Origin: Anastatus disparis
Lineage: Eukaryota > Arthropoda > Insecta > Hymenoptera > Eupelmidae
Assembly (NCBI GenBank): GCA_017163975.1
Contig: JAFFSR010000264.1
Location: 2,418,001 to 2,482,000, forward strand
Length of the DNA: 64,000 nt
Direction of reading: 5' to 3'
The notes under the pieces were generated by a model. The model saw nothing but the letters and a program-made list of their open reading frames with translations. It was not told the origin of the DNA and ran no database searches. The translations under genes and the position numbers were made by a program. Shown piece after piece: positions 46,525-58,664 of this stretch; positions within the stretch are counted from its first letter, which is position 1, and each line of letters opens with the position of its first letter.

Positions 46525-46626
46525 TAGTATAAGATACTAGTGACTTCAGTTCCTCGCTACGCTCGGCTGCTAATCTCACGCCGTCAAATAATGGGCCACT
46601 TATGTCACTTGTATCTTAATGTACTA
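46525..46626. repeat. Small hairpin element with CTCGCTACGCTCGG apex
   Basis: TAGTATAAGATACTAGTGAC pairs imperfectly with GTCACTTGTATCTTAATGTACTA. The apex motif CTCGCTACGCTCGGC resembles those at 252 and 9244. Confidence 0.6.
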
Positions 46627-47422
46627 TTAAATTCCAACAAATTTATATCATTATAATTATAATACACTTAAAATTTTTATTATTTATTATAATTTTCATT
46701 AATCTTATTTATTTGAAGGATTTAAATATATCAAATAAGTGTACTGTAAACTTAGCAAGAACATTTGAATAAATAAAATTAAATTATTTTTAATGATTAC
46801 ATCTCAACAATATATTAAACTAATTTTATTATATTATTTAAATAAAAAGTTATAATTATATTATATTAGTCAAATATTATATATGAAATCTATAAATTTT
46901 TTTTGCATATAAAAGGTTGAAAGGTTTTAATAAAAAAAAGCATCAATTCATTTGTTACATTTGTTTATTACCAAATAAGAGTTTAAAAATCTCTCATTAT
47001 TAAAAATTACAAAAGCTTTTTTATTTATACATAACATTTTAGTAACTATATAAAAATAACAGCTTTTTCATATCCTCGTTATAAGTTACGTATAGTAATA
47101 AGAAGTATAACAATCTCATTACTTAAATTTAAGCATTTAAAAACAGTATCTCTTTTAAAAAATTTAAAAACAGAATCTTTTTTACTTATAAAATACGTAG
47201 GAAATCCATTATTACACACTGATACAATATTATTGTTATGAACGCTATTGCTATCAAACTAAATTTTTTAAAACTATAAAACATATTTGGTTCAACATTA
47301 TAATTATTTGACCTTTTTTTTTTAAACAAAAATAGAATGTTTATAAGAACATTTGAGTTTTTTAAATACCTACTATATTAATACTGATTTGAATATATTT
47401 AACTCACTTGAAAAGCTTTAAT
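46627..47422. other. AT-rich intergenic stretch
   Basis: No coding or structured repeat recognised. Confidence 0.45.
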
Positions 47423-47903
47423 ACATTCAGCTGAATCTTCTTTTAATAATCTTTTAGATAATGTTATATTAAATCTTACGGTTTGCGCATGGTCAATACA
47501 TTTGGTCTATTTATCTAATTAAAATAAAATAGTCTTATTGACTTTCAAAAAGCAATCTTGTTAATATTATTTCAATTTCTTTTACGTCAAAGAATAACAG
47601 GCAAAAATAAGATATAAAGTAAGAAGAAACCAGTTGAACCATAAACAAGTAAAAACATCAATGTCTACTTAAATTGAATTGAACTATAAATAAAAATTGT
47701 GATAGTTTTTTCCAATTATCTACATTAAAATTTCCAAAATCATTTTATAAACTTTAAAATTTATCTTTCAAAAAAGCATTTATTTATACATTCAGCTAAA
47801 TCATCTTTTAATGATCTTTCAGATGATGTTATGGTAAATCTTAAGTTATGTGTACGGTCAATACATTTGGTCTATTTATCTAATTAAAATAAAATAGTCT
47901 TAT

Positions 47904-48919
47904 TTTTCCTTTCTCTCCAGGTCGAGTCATGTTCTAGAAAAATGTTAGTACCTTCAAGCCTATTCTTCTCCTCCATGATCTTTTCTTTGCTTTTCCAATC
48001 CTCACCCTGCATGCCTATCATCTCATCTTTTCCTTCTATTTTCCATACTTTTCTTATCTTCGCCTCTACCTCTATGCTTTTTTCAATCCAACTTATCACT
48101 TTTTCTTTAGTATTCAACTCACTCACTTTTCCTCCTTTCATTATGATATTATTTTTTTTTTCTTTTTCTCTCCTCTATTTCAGCCATCCATAATATTTCC
48201 TTTTCTTCCCTTTTTTTTAATTCACTTCCTCCAACCTCTACCTGTTCTCTTGTCTTATCCTCCTCTAGACCCATCTTTCTTTCTATTTCTTCTAGCTTTT
48301 TTTTATTCTCTGCCACCTCCTTTTTAAGATCTTCCCTCTCCTTACTTTCTTTTTCCTCCCATACTTTCCTTTCGTTCCCATCATTTATCAGTTTATCATA
48401 CATCTGTCTATGCGAATCCTTCTCCCTTCTATTTTCTTCTTCCAACATTTTTATATTCACGCTTAATTTTTCTTCAACATCTTTTATTTCCCTCCTTAAA
48501 CCTTCCTTGAATTCAATCACCTCCTTTCTCATTTCCTCTCTAAATTCCCCATTCTCCATTTCCATGTTGATTAGCATGTTCATTATTTTCTCCAGCTTAT
48601 CTTTCTCCATATCTCTCTCTTTCTCTTCTCTCACTGTCGTATCCAAGTCCTCCTCTTCACTGTCACTTGTCAATACTCTGTCCCTTTCTGCTTCTTTCAC
48701 AGCTCTCTTTCTTACTTCTTCCTCTGGGCTCTCCCTGAGTCTTTTTTTACTATTATTTTCTTCTGCACCTTCTATTTCACTTTCAGAGCTCCTTGCCTGT
48801 ACCTTATCCTTTTCTCCTACTTCCTTAATACTCTTCTTTCTTTCTCTTTTAATTACCACTCTGTTGTCCTTGCTATCAGTCTTGATGAACCTAGGACTTC
48901 CACTATTCTTTAAACTCAT
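47904..48919 (-). pseudogene. LINE ORF1: coiled coil and RRM-like RNA-binding protein, truncated
   Basis: ATG at 48919 opens a charged protein. Residues 1-90 are disordered and basic/acidic. About 95-240 form a long Glu/Lys heptad-type coiled coil (KLEKIMNMLINMEMENGEFR; KEVAENKKKLEEIERKMG). A poly-A slip near 48145 shifts the frame. The next part, NNIIMKGGKVSELNTKEKVI then IMEEKNRLEGTNIFLEHDST, has the RRM-like layout of LINE ORF1 proteins (xxNIIIKG...L....I.L..D.T..ER). It ends at ERKNK by truncation. Such proteins trimerise and package LINE RNA. Confidence 0.75.
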
Positions 48920-49186
48920 TCTTTTTTTTCCTTCACACTCTACTTATACCCCTTCTATGCTATCATTCATTCAAACTTAACCTCAAAACAGTCGTTCCTC
49001 TTTTTACTCCTTCCTTATAGTCCTCTTTCACTTTTATCACCCCTTTTTATATTCTAACATCTCCACCTCGTTCTCCTCTATCCTTCCACGTCTCTCTTAC
49101 ACAATTTTTTATTTTCTAACTCACTTATACATACCTTTCACTCACACCACGCAAACTAAGCCCCTTTACCTAGGGCAGCCATATTG
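47904..49186 (-). mobile_element. LINE fragment: 5' UTR plus ORF1 only, minus strand
   Basis: The minus strand starts with ATGGCTGCCCTAGGTAAAGG and a ~260-bp leader, then ORF1, then stops inside ORF1's RNA-binding domain at GAAAGGAAAAA, directly at the resumed host repeat. LINE copies normally lose the 5' end; this one keeps the 5' end and lacks ORF2 and the 3' UTR. Only a very short (AAT) target duplication can be seen. Confidence 0.7.
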
Positions 49187-49405
49187 GCCATTAAAAAGCA
49201 ACCTTGCTAATATTATTTCAATTTCTTTTACGTCAAAGAATAATAGACAAAAATAAGTTATAAAGTAAGAAGGAACCAGTTGAACCATAAACAAGTAAAA
49301 ACATCAAAGTTTACTGAAATTAAATTGAGCTGTAAATAAAAATTGTAATAGTTTTTTTCAATTATCTACATTAACATTTCCAAAATCATTTACTTAAACT
49401 TTAAA

Positions 49406-50313
49406 ATTTACCTTTCATTAAATTATGTAAATAAATGGAACTAACTTTTTTATTCAACATAATGAACTCTTTTCGGAATTCTTACAGCTCACATCAGCTC
49501 TATATTTGTAAGTTTTGTTTCGACTTCTTCATCGATTTTGATTGTAGAACTATCCTGACAAGTAAGAGAGATAAACTCATCTGGAAATAAAATGATATTT
49601 TAATAAAAATTTTATTATATGGAATATTAACAATTATATAACCAAAACATATTACTTTTATCATTAATTTCTCCGGTAACAACAACAGTTGTTACGGATA
49701 GACTTAATATTTATAGCTTATAAGATTATATATTATATTTTTCAAGATTATATTTGTATTTCGTTTCATTTTTAATGACTAAATTTGTTAAATAAAAAAT
49801 AGATTAGATTGTATTATTTTAATTTGAATGCATAGGAAAAGTTTAACTAACGAAAATATTTTAGTTTTCTTTAGTTATTCAAAATATTAAGTTTGTTGTA
49901 TTGCATATTAAGATTAAAATCGAGCTATGAGAGTGCTTGAAAATAGTGCCATTGTATTCAAAATATCGAATTCACGCTGTTTACATACACTGAGATTATA
50001 TGTGAGAAAATATCGTTAGCTTAGAAAGATAGACCTGTAAAGAGATCGGCATGAATATGGCATATGGTACAAAAATTGATTAAATATTTCTATAAAAATT
50101 ATTATATTATTATGTATAATAAAATTAATGATAATGATAAATGAACAATTAAAGAAAATAAATGAATTAATTATTGAATAAAATGAACAATCGGTTAAAA
50201 TTTAATAATTTAATTTAAAAATAATAATATAAAATTAAAATGAGAAAAAAAGCAAAAAAGAAAGTTAAAATTAGAACTGTGCTTCTGTGCACGGGTGCGC
50301 CCATGACCTGGAA
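49406..50313. other. AT-rich spacer, no gene seen
   Basis: No recognisable coding or array. Confidence 0.45.
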
Positions 50314-50424
50314 ATAGAGCCCTCGCCAGGGTGAATCTTGATCACAAGATTCTGAGTGTTGAGGTAAATAATAACAGCCTCGCTGGGGTGAGCCCTGGTT
50401 ATAAGACTCCAGGTGTCGAAGTAA
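50314..50424 (+). repeat. Two-copy ~54-bp tandem repeat
   Basis: CCTCGCCAGGGTGAATCTTG..ACAAGATTCTGAGTGTTGAGGTAA is followed by CCTCGCTGGGGTGAGCCCTG..ATAAGACTCCAGGTGTCGAAGTAA. The minus-strand frame gives two similar peptides (HLESYNQGSPQRG; HSESCDQDSPWRG). Origin unknown. Confidence 0.5.
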
Positions 50425-50859
50425 GCGGCACGAATTGACAGACATCGTGAGCTCGAGTCGCTATAAAGCTATACAAATCAAGCACAGTCAAAGAAAAAAG
50501 AAAAAAGTAAATAAAATATTGCTTTAAGAGCATGTCGTAATAGATTTTGCCAAAATTATATACTTTAGGTGAGGTCGCTGTGGTCAGGTGGAGATGAATC
50601 GACATATATGATCATTAAACACTAAATATAAAAAATACAAGTGTTGTTGATAACTATGAATACTTGTCCGCACTAGCTATTAGTCTTACAAATATTATTT
50701 AATTATTATAATTTAAAACAATGCTGTATTTTGCTCATGCGCTTTGAACGAAAGGAAGAAAATAACGCGTGGTACAGTTCATAGCGGCCATGCTGTCTGC
50801 AACTGTAACAGCTCACTAGCTAACGATTTTTCTGGGAGATGGCGGTAAAATACTTTTCA

Positions 50860-51191
50860 TGTAGGCAGGCTACATATGTACGCGCTAATGTGCAAGCGCA
50901 GTCAGGAGAGAGAGAGAGAGAGAGAGAGAAGGAGAGAGCAAAAAAGGAAGAAAAAGGAAGTAAGAGCAAGCAAGGAAGGCGAAAAAGCCGTGATAGTCAG
51001 TCGTGTGTCATGCTTGAAGCTTGCTCTACAGACAAGAGCCAAGAGTTCGGCGATACAATAAAACCTCTTTACTAATTACTTTCTGTCGTTCTCATTCAGG
51101 TAAATACCTTTTGTATCCTTTCCTCGAACATGCTAATTGGTGGAGTGTGGACACCCATAAATCCCGGTCAATTCAGACCAGCAATCCCACA
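50860..51191 (+). repeat. 5' LTR
   Basis: TGTAGGCAGGCTACATATGT ... ATCCCACA, 332 bp. It contains a (GA)n tract at 50906-50934 and an AATAAA (51057). It is about 39 bp longer than the 3' LTR, mainly in the purine-rich part 50905-50965. Confidence 0.93.
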
Positions 51192-51193
51192 TC

Positions 51194-51211
51194 TGGTGAC
51201 CGTCCGACGTG
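51194..51211 (+). promoter_or_regulatory. Primer-binding site, tRNA-Trp-like
   Basis: TGGTGACCGTCCGACGTG lies two bases after the LTR. It matches the complement of an insect tRNA-Trp 3' end apart from an internal change/insertion; tRNA identity is from memory of the family. Similar words recur at 51228-51239 (CCACATCTGGTG) and 51259-51273 (TGGTGCACCCGACGT). Confidence 0.7.
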
Positions 51212-52966
51212 CGTCAGATGCACAACCCCACATCTGGTGCAGAATCTACAACCAAACCTGGTGCACCCGACGTTGCTTCGAAGAAGAGAAGATAAACCAA
51301 AAAAACGCAGACCGCCATTAATCATCGCTACCTTTGTCTCTACAAGGACAACGCTCAACAGCAGCCATCTTGAAGAGCGAAGAATAAAGAAAAGCTTCAG
51401 AAACAGCGTGCGTTTAAAGTATTTACAAGCGAAAAACAAAAATAAAAAAACGAAAAAGAAACAAAAATTAAACATAAAAATTAGTAAAAGTTTTTTTGTT
51501 GAAACAAGTAAATTCATTATCTTTCTCTTAGCACAAAAAGCAAATTCATACAAAAATAAAGTAAAGTAAAATTATTTCAAATAAAAATTTAACAAATTGA
51601 ATAAGAAAAAACGTAAAATATAAATGCAAAATCTTCTTTCTTTTTGACATAAAGCAAACATACATAAAACTTAAAATCGAAAAAGAGAAAAGCAAAATAA
51701 CAAATAATTGTTCAAACACAATAACGTAAAAAGGAAATTCTAAGAAAAAAGTGAAAAACGTAAAAGTGAAGAGAAAGAACAGTGCGTGAGTAAAAAAATT
51801 AAAAAAAAAAACTAATTAACAGTGAACAGTGAAAAAATAAAAATTTAGAAAAAAGTAAAAGAAAAAAAAAACGAAAGTGTAACTCGTGCCAAATTACGAC
51901 GCTATTTTCAAACAAAACGCATATGTAAAAGCATCATTCGCGGTAATAGCGGATGGACGCCACCTTGATAACCGTTACATTTAAAAAAAAACTTACCACG
52001 TTTTCTTAGAAAATGAAAACTTTCAAAATTATCTTTTCCTTGGTAATTAAAATTCCTTTTACGTTATATTAGCAGCATCTAAAATAAAGAAAAATTTCTA
52101 AAAGTAAAAATAAAGCAATCAAGTGCAAAGCATATATTTTTTCTTATTTCGAAAGATAAAAAGTTTATTTAGAAAATAAAAACAAACAGAATCTGGTGAA
52201 TTATAGTCAACTCATTTATAGAAAAAGTAAAAAGAAAGTAAAAATAAAACAAAACAAATTAACGAAAGTGCTTGAAAGATAAAAAAATCAAAGAGAGATA
52301 GCTTACGTAAGAGCATCACGCGCGTCCAATGCTCTTAACCACAGTTGGAGCAGCTGAGGCGCTAAGGCCTTGGTGCTAGGGGTGCAAACAAGACGACATC
52401 TTCGGGCATCCTGAAGCACAACAGCGTAACCGACACTGGGCAGGCAGCTCGTCTGTGTAAGTATAAAATAGCAAAAAAAAGAAAACAAATAATTTAAATG
52501 TAAAATCAATAAATTTAGTGAAACCTAAAATCATTAACACGATACTCTTACATAGGCAAAACGATATGCGCAATCAAGTAAAAAAAAACATAATTAGCAC
52601 AAATAGGTAAAAGTTAAAAATCACCAAGCATAGTGTGTGAGACAAACGTGTAGAGTTTACGGAACAAATGTAATTAAAACATCTAAATATATTATACGAG
52701 GTATTTAACCTATTCAATTTAAATAATTTTTTTAAACAAAATTTTGAAATGCTTCACTAGTTCAGTAAACGCTGCAAAATAGTATGAAAAGTTAACAAAG
52801 TGAATTCATCAAATTAAATTTGAATGTATAAATAACAGAAAAGAAAGTAGATTAATTCTAAGATAAATCAGAACAAAGTCACTCAGTTAACTTTTACCAA
52901 AAAGGATGTGTGTCCGCGTGCGATATTGAAGTTCGGTTTTTAAGCATGTAAAACTTCAGTATACGA
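51212..52966 (+). other. Long Gypsy leader, no gene
   Basis: 1.75 kb of A-rich sequence between PBS and gag. Open frames within it have no recognisable domain. 52310-52450 is GC-richer. Confidence 0.55.
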
Positions 52967-54370
52967 ATGAGTGCATTTAAAAAAAGTACTCTTACAACCA
53001 GATCCCCATTTAACCTGCGTAGTAAAACAAAAAACATGGCAGGAAACAAAGGTGATGACGACAATAAACAAAACGGGATCCCGGATGACACAGGAAAAAA
53101 TAACAATAACATCGAACAAACACCCTCGGACGAAACAAGCCCTTCGGTTCTTGACCCGAAACATGAAGAGGAACTTCAAGCCGTGAACTTAAAGGTCGAT
53201 AAACTTTGTGACGCAGTTAGTAATCTCGCGGCACAAGTCCAAGCGCAAAACGCGCCGGACGCAAGCGCACACGAGGAAGAATACGCGCGGCAATTAGGCC
53301 GATTAAGTAATCAAGTTAATAGCAATAAAGCGTCAAATACTTTCAATAATGAACCACTTAAAAACGCACCACTCTTAAACTTTGCCGGTAGCAACGTGCA
53401 CTTGCAGAATAATAAACTAGAGATGCCAAGAGACGACGGTAATCACGTAATAAACCAAAAACGCGATAATTGTCAAAACGCACAAAACCAAATTCAGTTT
53501 CAACCTAAACAAACCGTAGATGGAATATTTAACCAAAATTTTAATCTCCGCGCTCTAGCTACTCCCTCCAACCAATATCATAACCCAGTAATAGAATTTA
53601 AATTTATTCCATTCTGGACTAACAGACCGGAATCGTAGTTCGCATCGCTTGAGGAACAGCTAGATATATACGGAATTACGCACAATAATATCAAGTATAT
53701 TAACTTATTTAATAATCTCGGTTCAGGCATCGTGCAGGGAGTCGAACGCGCACTTCAACACTTACCCGACGGTAACAAATACCAAACTCTCAAGCAAAAA
53801 GTTCTAGATAAATATAAAATCTCGCCTCAGGTTAGAATGGACAGGTTATTCGGGGAATGCAAACTAGGTAATAGTAAACCGTCAGACTACCTCAGCGAAT
53901 TAATTGAACTTGCGGGTAAAGACATTCCATTAAAAGCAGTTTAGGTACGTTGGAAAGAAGAACTACCACTAGACACGCAAAAGGCCATGCCAGAGCCAAT
54001 TAATGAACAGAATCAGGATCGGTTAGCCGGTGTCGCAGATCACGTATACGAATTGAGGAACAGACATTCTAAACACGTTTACGCGATCAATTCAAGCTCC
54101 AATCAAACTAATCAAGTGGGACATAACGAAGTCGATTTCAACGCGATCAAAAGTAGCATAGACGAGTTGAAACGGAACCTTGCATCAAAAGGGAATAACG
54201 TCAATAATCAACAACAAAATAACAGAAATAGATCGCGTACGCGTAATCAAAGCAATAACCAAAAGAAATCCCCATTTCGCCCTCCGTCACCCGACAAACC
54301 ACACATGCTCTGTTATTACCATTATTGGTTTAAAGAGAAAGCAAGAACTTGTGAAGAAAGGAGGTGGTAA
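52967..54370 (+). pseudogene. Gypsy gag, interrupted by stops
   Basis: Starts ATGAGTGCATTTAAAAAAAG at 52967. The N-terminal part is Asn/Gln-rich and acidic with a helical segment (VDKLCDAVSNLAAQVQAQ). The capsid-like part follows: FIPFWTNRPES-stop-FASLEEQLDIYGI, where the family has FW...P.LWF..LE, so a Trp codon has become TAG at 53636. Then QTLKQKVLDKY, RMDRLFGECKLG and KPSDYLSELIELAG, a second stop at 53942 (usual LWL...LP), and a basic tail. The end HMLCYYHYWFKEKARTC fits the C.YH..FG..AR.C zinc-like motif of CsRn1-type Gag. The protein would coat the element's RNA; the two stops disable it. Confidence 0.87.
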
Positions 54371-54429
54371 CGCAGTAAAAAAACAACCTAGAGATAAATC
54401 TCCAAAGAACTTCACGAATAAGGAAAACC

Positions 54430-57264
54430 AAAGCACCCAGTAGTCGCGGAGACGGGTATACCGGGTGTAAAATCAATACCTCTTCATGTTTTTGACCGCA
54501 AGTCACAAAAAATGTTCCTAGTTGACACTGGCGCCGAAGTGTCAGTAATACCGCGAGTGCGCGATAATAAAGAAACACCCCACGCGTTTAAACTTTACGC
54601 AGCTAACAACACGGTCATTAATACTTACGGAACTAAGTATATCGAACTAAATTTAAACCTTCGTAAAGCCATAAAATGTCACTTCATAATCGCAGACGTT
54701 CCGTACCCTATACTAGGAGGCGACATTCTCGAACATTACCACCTTTTACCTGATTTAAAAAAGAGACGGTTAGTTGATGGAGAGACACTCCTTACTACCG
54801 GTCTACACTATGACAAAATGAATGAGATTAAAATATCAATCATTAAACCTGACTGTAAATATGCTCAATTATTGTCCCAGTTTCAGGAGGTAATTGGCAT
54901 AGATAATCACACCTATCCTAGAGCAAGGCGTAGCTCACTGCATTAAAACTAACGGCCCCCGATTGCACAACGCGTTCGCAGGCTAGGCCCAGAAAAGCTA
55001 GCTGCTGCAAAGAAAGAGTTCAAGGATCTCTGCGAGTTAGGTATATGCAGACCTTCCAGTAGCCCTTGAACAAGTCCGATCCACATGGTACCCAAGAAAG
55101 ATAAAACTTGGCGTATCTGCGCCGATTATCGTCAATTGAACTCTGTAACAATACCAGATAGGTACCCAGTACTACACATTCAGGATTTTCCTATTTTCTC
55201 CTCCACGGCAAAACCATCTTCACTAGTCTCGACTTGCAAAAGGCGTATCACCAGATACCCGTGGATAAGGATGATATCCCAAAAATCGCAGTAATAACAC
55301 CTTTTGGACTATTCGAGTTCATGGTTATGACCTTCGGCTTACGTAACGCCACACAAACATTCCAAAGATATGTAAACAAGGCTCTGAGCGACCTTGATTT
55401 CGTTTTTGTATATATTGATAACATCCTTATTGCTTCCACTAATGAAAAGGAACATGAGGAGCATCTCAAGATAGTTTTAGAGAGACTCAAAGAGTATCAT
55501 CTCCATTTAAATATAGACAAATGCACCTTTAGTGTACAAAAGCTCACCTTCCTGGATTATGAAATAAGCTCAAAAGGCTTTAAGCCTGCAAAAGAAAAGG
55601 TTGAAGCTATTATCAATTACCCCAAGCCTCAGACTGTCGATGATCTGAGAAGATTCCTTGGAATGGTGAATTTTTACAGACGCTGCATTCCTAACCCAAC
55701 TAAAACTCACGCAGCGCTCAGTCAGTACATAAGAAATGCTAAAAGAAAAGATAAGACACCCATAGTCTGGGATCACGCTTCAGAAGCGGCATTTGAGCAA
55801 GCGAAAAAGGAGTTAGCTGAGACCACATATTTGGCCTTTCCTGACCCTTCAACAGAAACACGGTTAGCCACAGACGCCTCAGACATCTCAATGGAAGCAG
55901 TCTTGGAACAAAAAGAAAACGACAATTGGCGACCTTTAGCATTCTTTTCGCGTAAATTCTCACCTGCACAATTAAATTATTCGGTATACGATCGGGAACT
56001 TTCTGGCGTGTATGAAGTGCTTAAATATTTTCATTACTATCTAGATATGCGTGAATTCACTATCGTAACAGACCACAGACCTTTGACCTTTGCACTATCT
56101 CAAAGTACTGAAAAAGCCAGTAAAAGGCAAATACGCCAAATTTCCTACATTTGAGAGTTGAATGCTCAAATTCAATACATCCCTGGCGATAATAACGTCG
56201 TAGCAGACGCATTGTCGAGAATCGACTCCTTCTGCAGTACTTCAGAGATATACTGGGATAATCCAGAAACTATACTCCATGCAAAGTACAAAGACATCAT
56301 ACACTCAATAGACGCAATCCAAGTTCCTATGTTGTTCACCCCAGGACAGCTTAGTCAAGAACAAGCAAATGACGAACAACTTACAGAGATCTTTGAAGAT
56401 CCAGAGCACCCACTTAAGCTACAAAGGCTTATATAGCGTAGAGAGGAGTACCCTCTGTACTGTGACATTCATGAAAACGTAATAAGACCCTACGTACCGA
56501 TATCTTTTCGAAGAGAAATAATCGATATTTACCACTCTCGTGCACACCCCAGTGCTAATGTCACAGACAAACTCATAAGGCAAAAATACGTATGGCCTAA
56601 CATATCAAAAGATGTTCGAACTTGGTGCAAGGAATGCATTAGGTGACAAATCTCGAAAGTAACCAGGCACAATAAATTCCTACCGGGATATTTTGTAGTC
56701 CCAGATAACAGATTTTCTCATGTACATATGGACATAGTAGGCCCACTGCCTGAAAACGAAGGCAATCGATACATATTGACTATGATAGATCGGTATTCAC
56801 GCTGGCCAGAAGCCATCCCATTGTCAGAAATCACTGCGCCCGTAGTAGCTCGTGCATTTTTTGACACATGGATATCTCGTTACGGATCTTTAGCAGTCCT
56901 AACGACAGACCAAGGCTCACAGTTTGAATCTCAGCTGTTCAGAGTACTACTAAAACTCATTGGCTGTCAGCGCATTAGAACAACAACTTACAATCCCCAA
57001 GCGAATGGGATGATAGAAAGATGGCATAGAGTCCTCAAAGCTGCCATAAAATATAACACCGACGATAATGATTGGTCACGCGTCTTATCCTCAGTTATGC
57101 CAGGTCTTCGCACTAGTTTACGTATGGATACAGAAGCAAGCCCTGCAGATTTTGTATTTGGCACATCTCTAACATTACCTGGCGTATTTTTCGAATTCGG
57201 AGAATTGGAGTCAAACAGACAGATATTCTTAGAAAAATATAGTAAAAAACTAAAAGGTATTTAA
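54430..57264 (+). pseudogene. Gypsy pol: protease, RT, RNase H, integrase; disabled
   Basis: Protease at 54500-54600 shows FLVDTGAEVSVIP with catalytic DTG. RT (about 54960-55700) has [20 protein letters not shown], then [30 protein letters not shown], and the active site as YIDN where YIDD is expected. The RNase H part shows LATDASD and [10 protein letters not shown]; after a TGA (56152) it has VVADALSRIDS. Integrase (56520-57264) has the HHCC zinc region with its last Cys replaced by a TGA (CKECIRG*QIS), then MDIVGPLP, TDQGSQFES and NPQANGMIERWHR (D,D,E). A frameshift lies between 54945 and 55085, and another within RT near 55210. Integrase ends early at KKLKGI, without its C-terminal domain. 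Lacking a free end, it cannot support transposition. Confidence 0.9.
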
Positions 57265-57665
57265 TGTAAATAAAAAAGAAAAGACTTTATTCATGTCTTT
57301 TATTCTATTAGAAATATTAAAAAGAGTAACTATTGTAATCGTTTAAATGAATAGTATTCTATGGAGTCATATATCAGATATCAGAGTCAAGACAGTTTGT
57401 TAAAAAAGATTATATTTTTGAAAAATGTATTTTGTAAACTTTACTTAAAAAAAATCTTTTGTAATATAACAGCGGTTACAGTATAATCTCAAAAGTTCTC
57501 TCTCTCTATTCTTAAATGATATCTAACAATCGCGAGTAAATACTCAAATGTTTTAAAATTTTCAATTTCCCTCATTCAAATCAACATTTCTATAATTAAT
57601 GATTAATATTTTGGTCGTAAAAACGATGAATTTAAAAAAAGTAGACGTCATTTAGGGGGGAGTCA

Positions 57666-57958
57666 TGTAGGCAGACTACATATGTACGCGCAAGCGCAGT
57701 CAGGAGAGAGAGAGAAGGAGAGACCTGTAAGAGCAAGCAAGGAAGGCGGCAAAGCCGCGATAGTCAGTCGTGTGTTATGCTTGAAGCTTGCTACACACAC
57801 GAGAGCCGAGAGTTCGGCGATACAATAAAACCTCTTTACTAATTACTTTCTGTCGTTCTCATTCAGGTAGATACCTTTTGTATCCTCTCCTCGAACACGC
57901 TAATTGGTGGAGTGTGGACATCCATAAATCCCGATCAATTCAGACCGGCAATCCCACA
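57666..57958 (+). repeat. 3' LTR
   Basis: TGTAGGCAGACTACATATGT ... ATCCCACA, 293 bp. It matches the 5' LTR with scattered substitutions plus the GA-tract deletion, so the insertion is not very young. Confidence 0.93.
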
Positions 57959-58166
57959 ACGCGATCACAACTGCGCCACCTTCAGATTTTGAAATGAAAC
58001 GCCATCCGGGAGTAGAGCCTATTGCCACTGCCTCGCGCGGCTCAACTCCCGTATGGCTTATTTTTGTTATGGACCAAACAAAAGCATCACAGAGTAAATA
58101 GATCGGAGATTTAAGGACCTTCGCAGGCTCAAAACATAAGTCAGCATAAGACATAACGAATAAGAA
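57959..58166. other. Unassigned GC-richer flank
   Basis: An 84-codon minus-strand frame (PAKVLKSPIYLLCDAFVW; GSTPGWRFISKSEGGAVV) crosses into the LTR. It reads like protein but no family is recognised, and part of it is LTR sequence. It may be an old exon or another element into which the Gypsy inserted. Confidence 0.3.
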
Positions 58167-58254
58167 AATACATTACCAGTATATCTAAATATGCGAGGAA
58201 TAACAAGAATAAGAAACTTATTCCTCGCATATATAGATATACTGGCAATGTATT
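58167..58254. repeat. Hairpin with ~36-bp arms
   Basis: AATACATTACCAGTATATCT..ATGCGAGGAATAA pairs with TTATTCCTCGCATATATAGATATACTGGCAATGTATT, with a loop of about 17 bp. Confidence 0.8.
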
Positions 58255-58664
58255 GTGACGATCATGGGGATTAGGTGACCGCACTGAATATAAAATGCTA
58301 AATTGACATATGCAATAAATAAAAAGGAACTGTAGTATAATTAAGTAATTTATTTAATACGTATAGATACTTCCCACACAGCATGGAAGATTTCACTAGA
58401 ATATTTCGAATTATTCCACTGGAATATTTCAATGGAACCTTCTTATTAGATTATTGGAAGTCTCCACGGAATATTTCAAAATATTCCATTGGAATCTTCC
58501 ATTGAAAGCTTCCAGGAATATTTCAGGAATATTTCAAAGGAATATTCAAAAACTTTTTTAAAATATTCCATGAAATATTCACGGAAGATTTTTGAAATAT
58601 TTCATGAAATATTCCATGTAATGTTTATGAAATATTCCAGTAAAATATTTCATGGAAGATTCTA

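Larger units (their letters stand above)
47423..49405 (+). repeat. 365-bp tandem duplication, second copy interrupted
   Basis: Copy 1 is 47423-47787, beginning ACATTCAGCTGAATCTTC. Copy 2 begins at 47788 (ACATTCAGCTAAATCATC), breaks after GTCTTATT near 47903, and resumes at about 49187 (AAAAAGCAACCTTGCTAATA) to about 49405. The interruption is a LINE-derived insertion. Confidence 0.88.
50860..57958 (+). mobile_element. Ty3/Gypsy LTR retrotransposon, CsRn1-like, inactive
   Basis: Direct LTRs at 50860-51191 and 57666-57958 frame a PBS, gag, protease, RT, RNase H, integrase and a purine tract (TTTAGGGGGGA, 57652-57662). The primer site resembles the complement of a tRNA-Trp 3' end, as in the CsRn1/Kabuki group. 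No env is present. Several nonsense codons, a mutated RT active site and a truncated integrase make it non-functional. The flanks (TTCA left, ACGC right) show no target duplication. Confidence 0.93.

Noticed and set aside
48507..48980. Ser/Phe/Leu-rich 157-codon plus-strand frame
   Set aside because: Antisense of the Glu/Lys coiled-coil ORF1, which has the recognisable domain.
54330..54578. Minus-strand 82-codon frame in the Gypsy element
   Set aside because: Shadow of gag/protease on the other strand.
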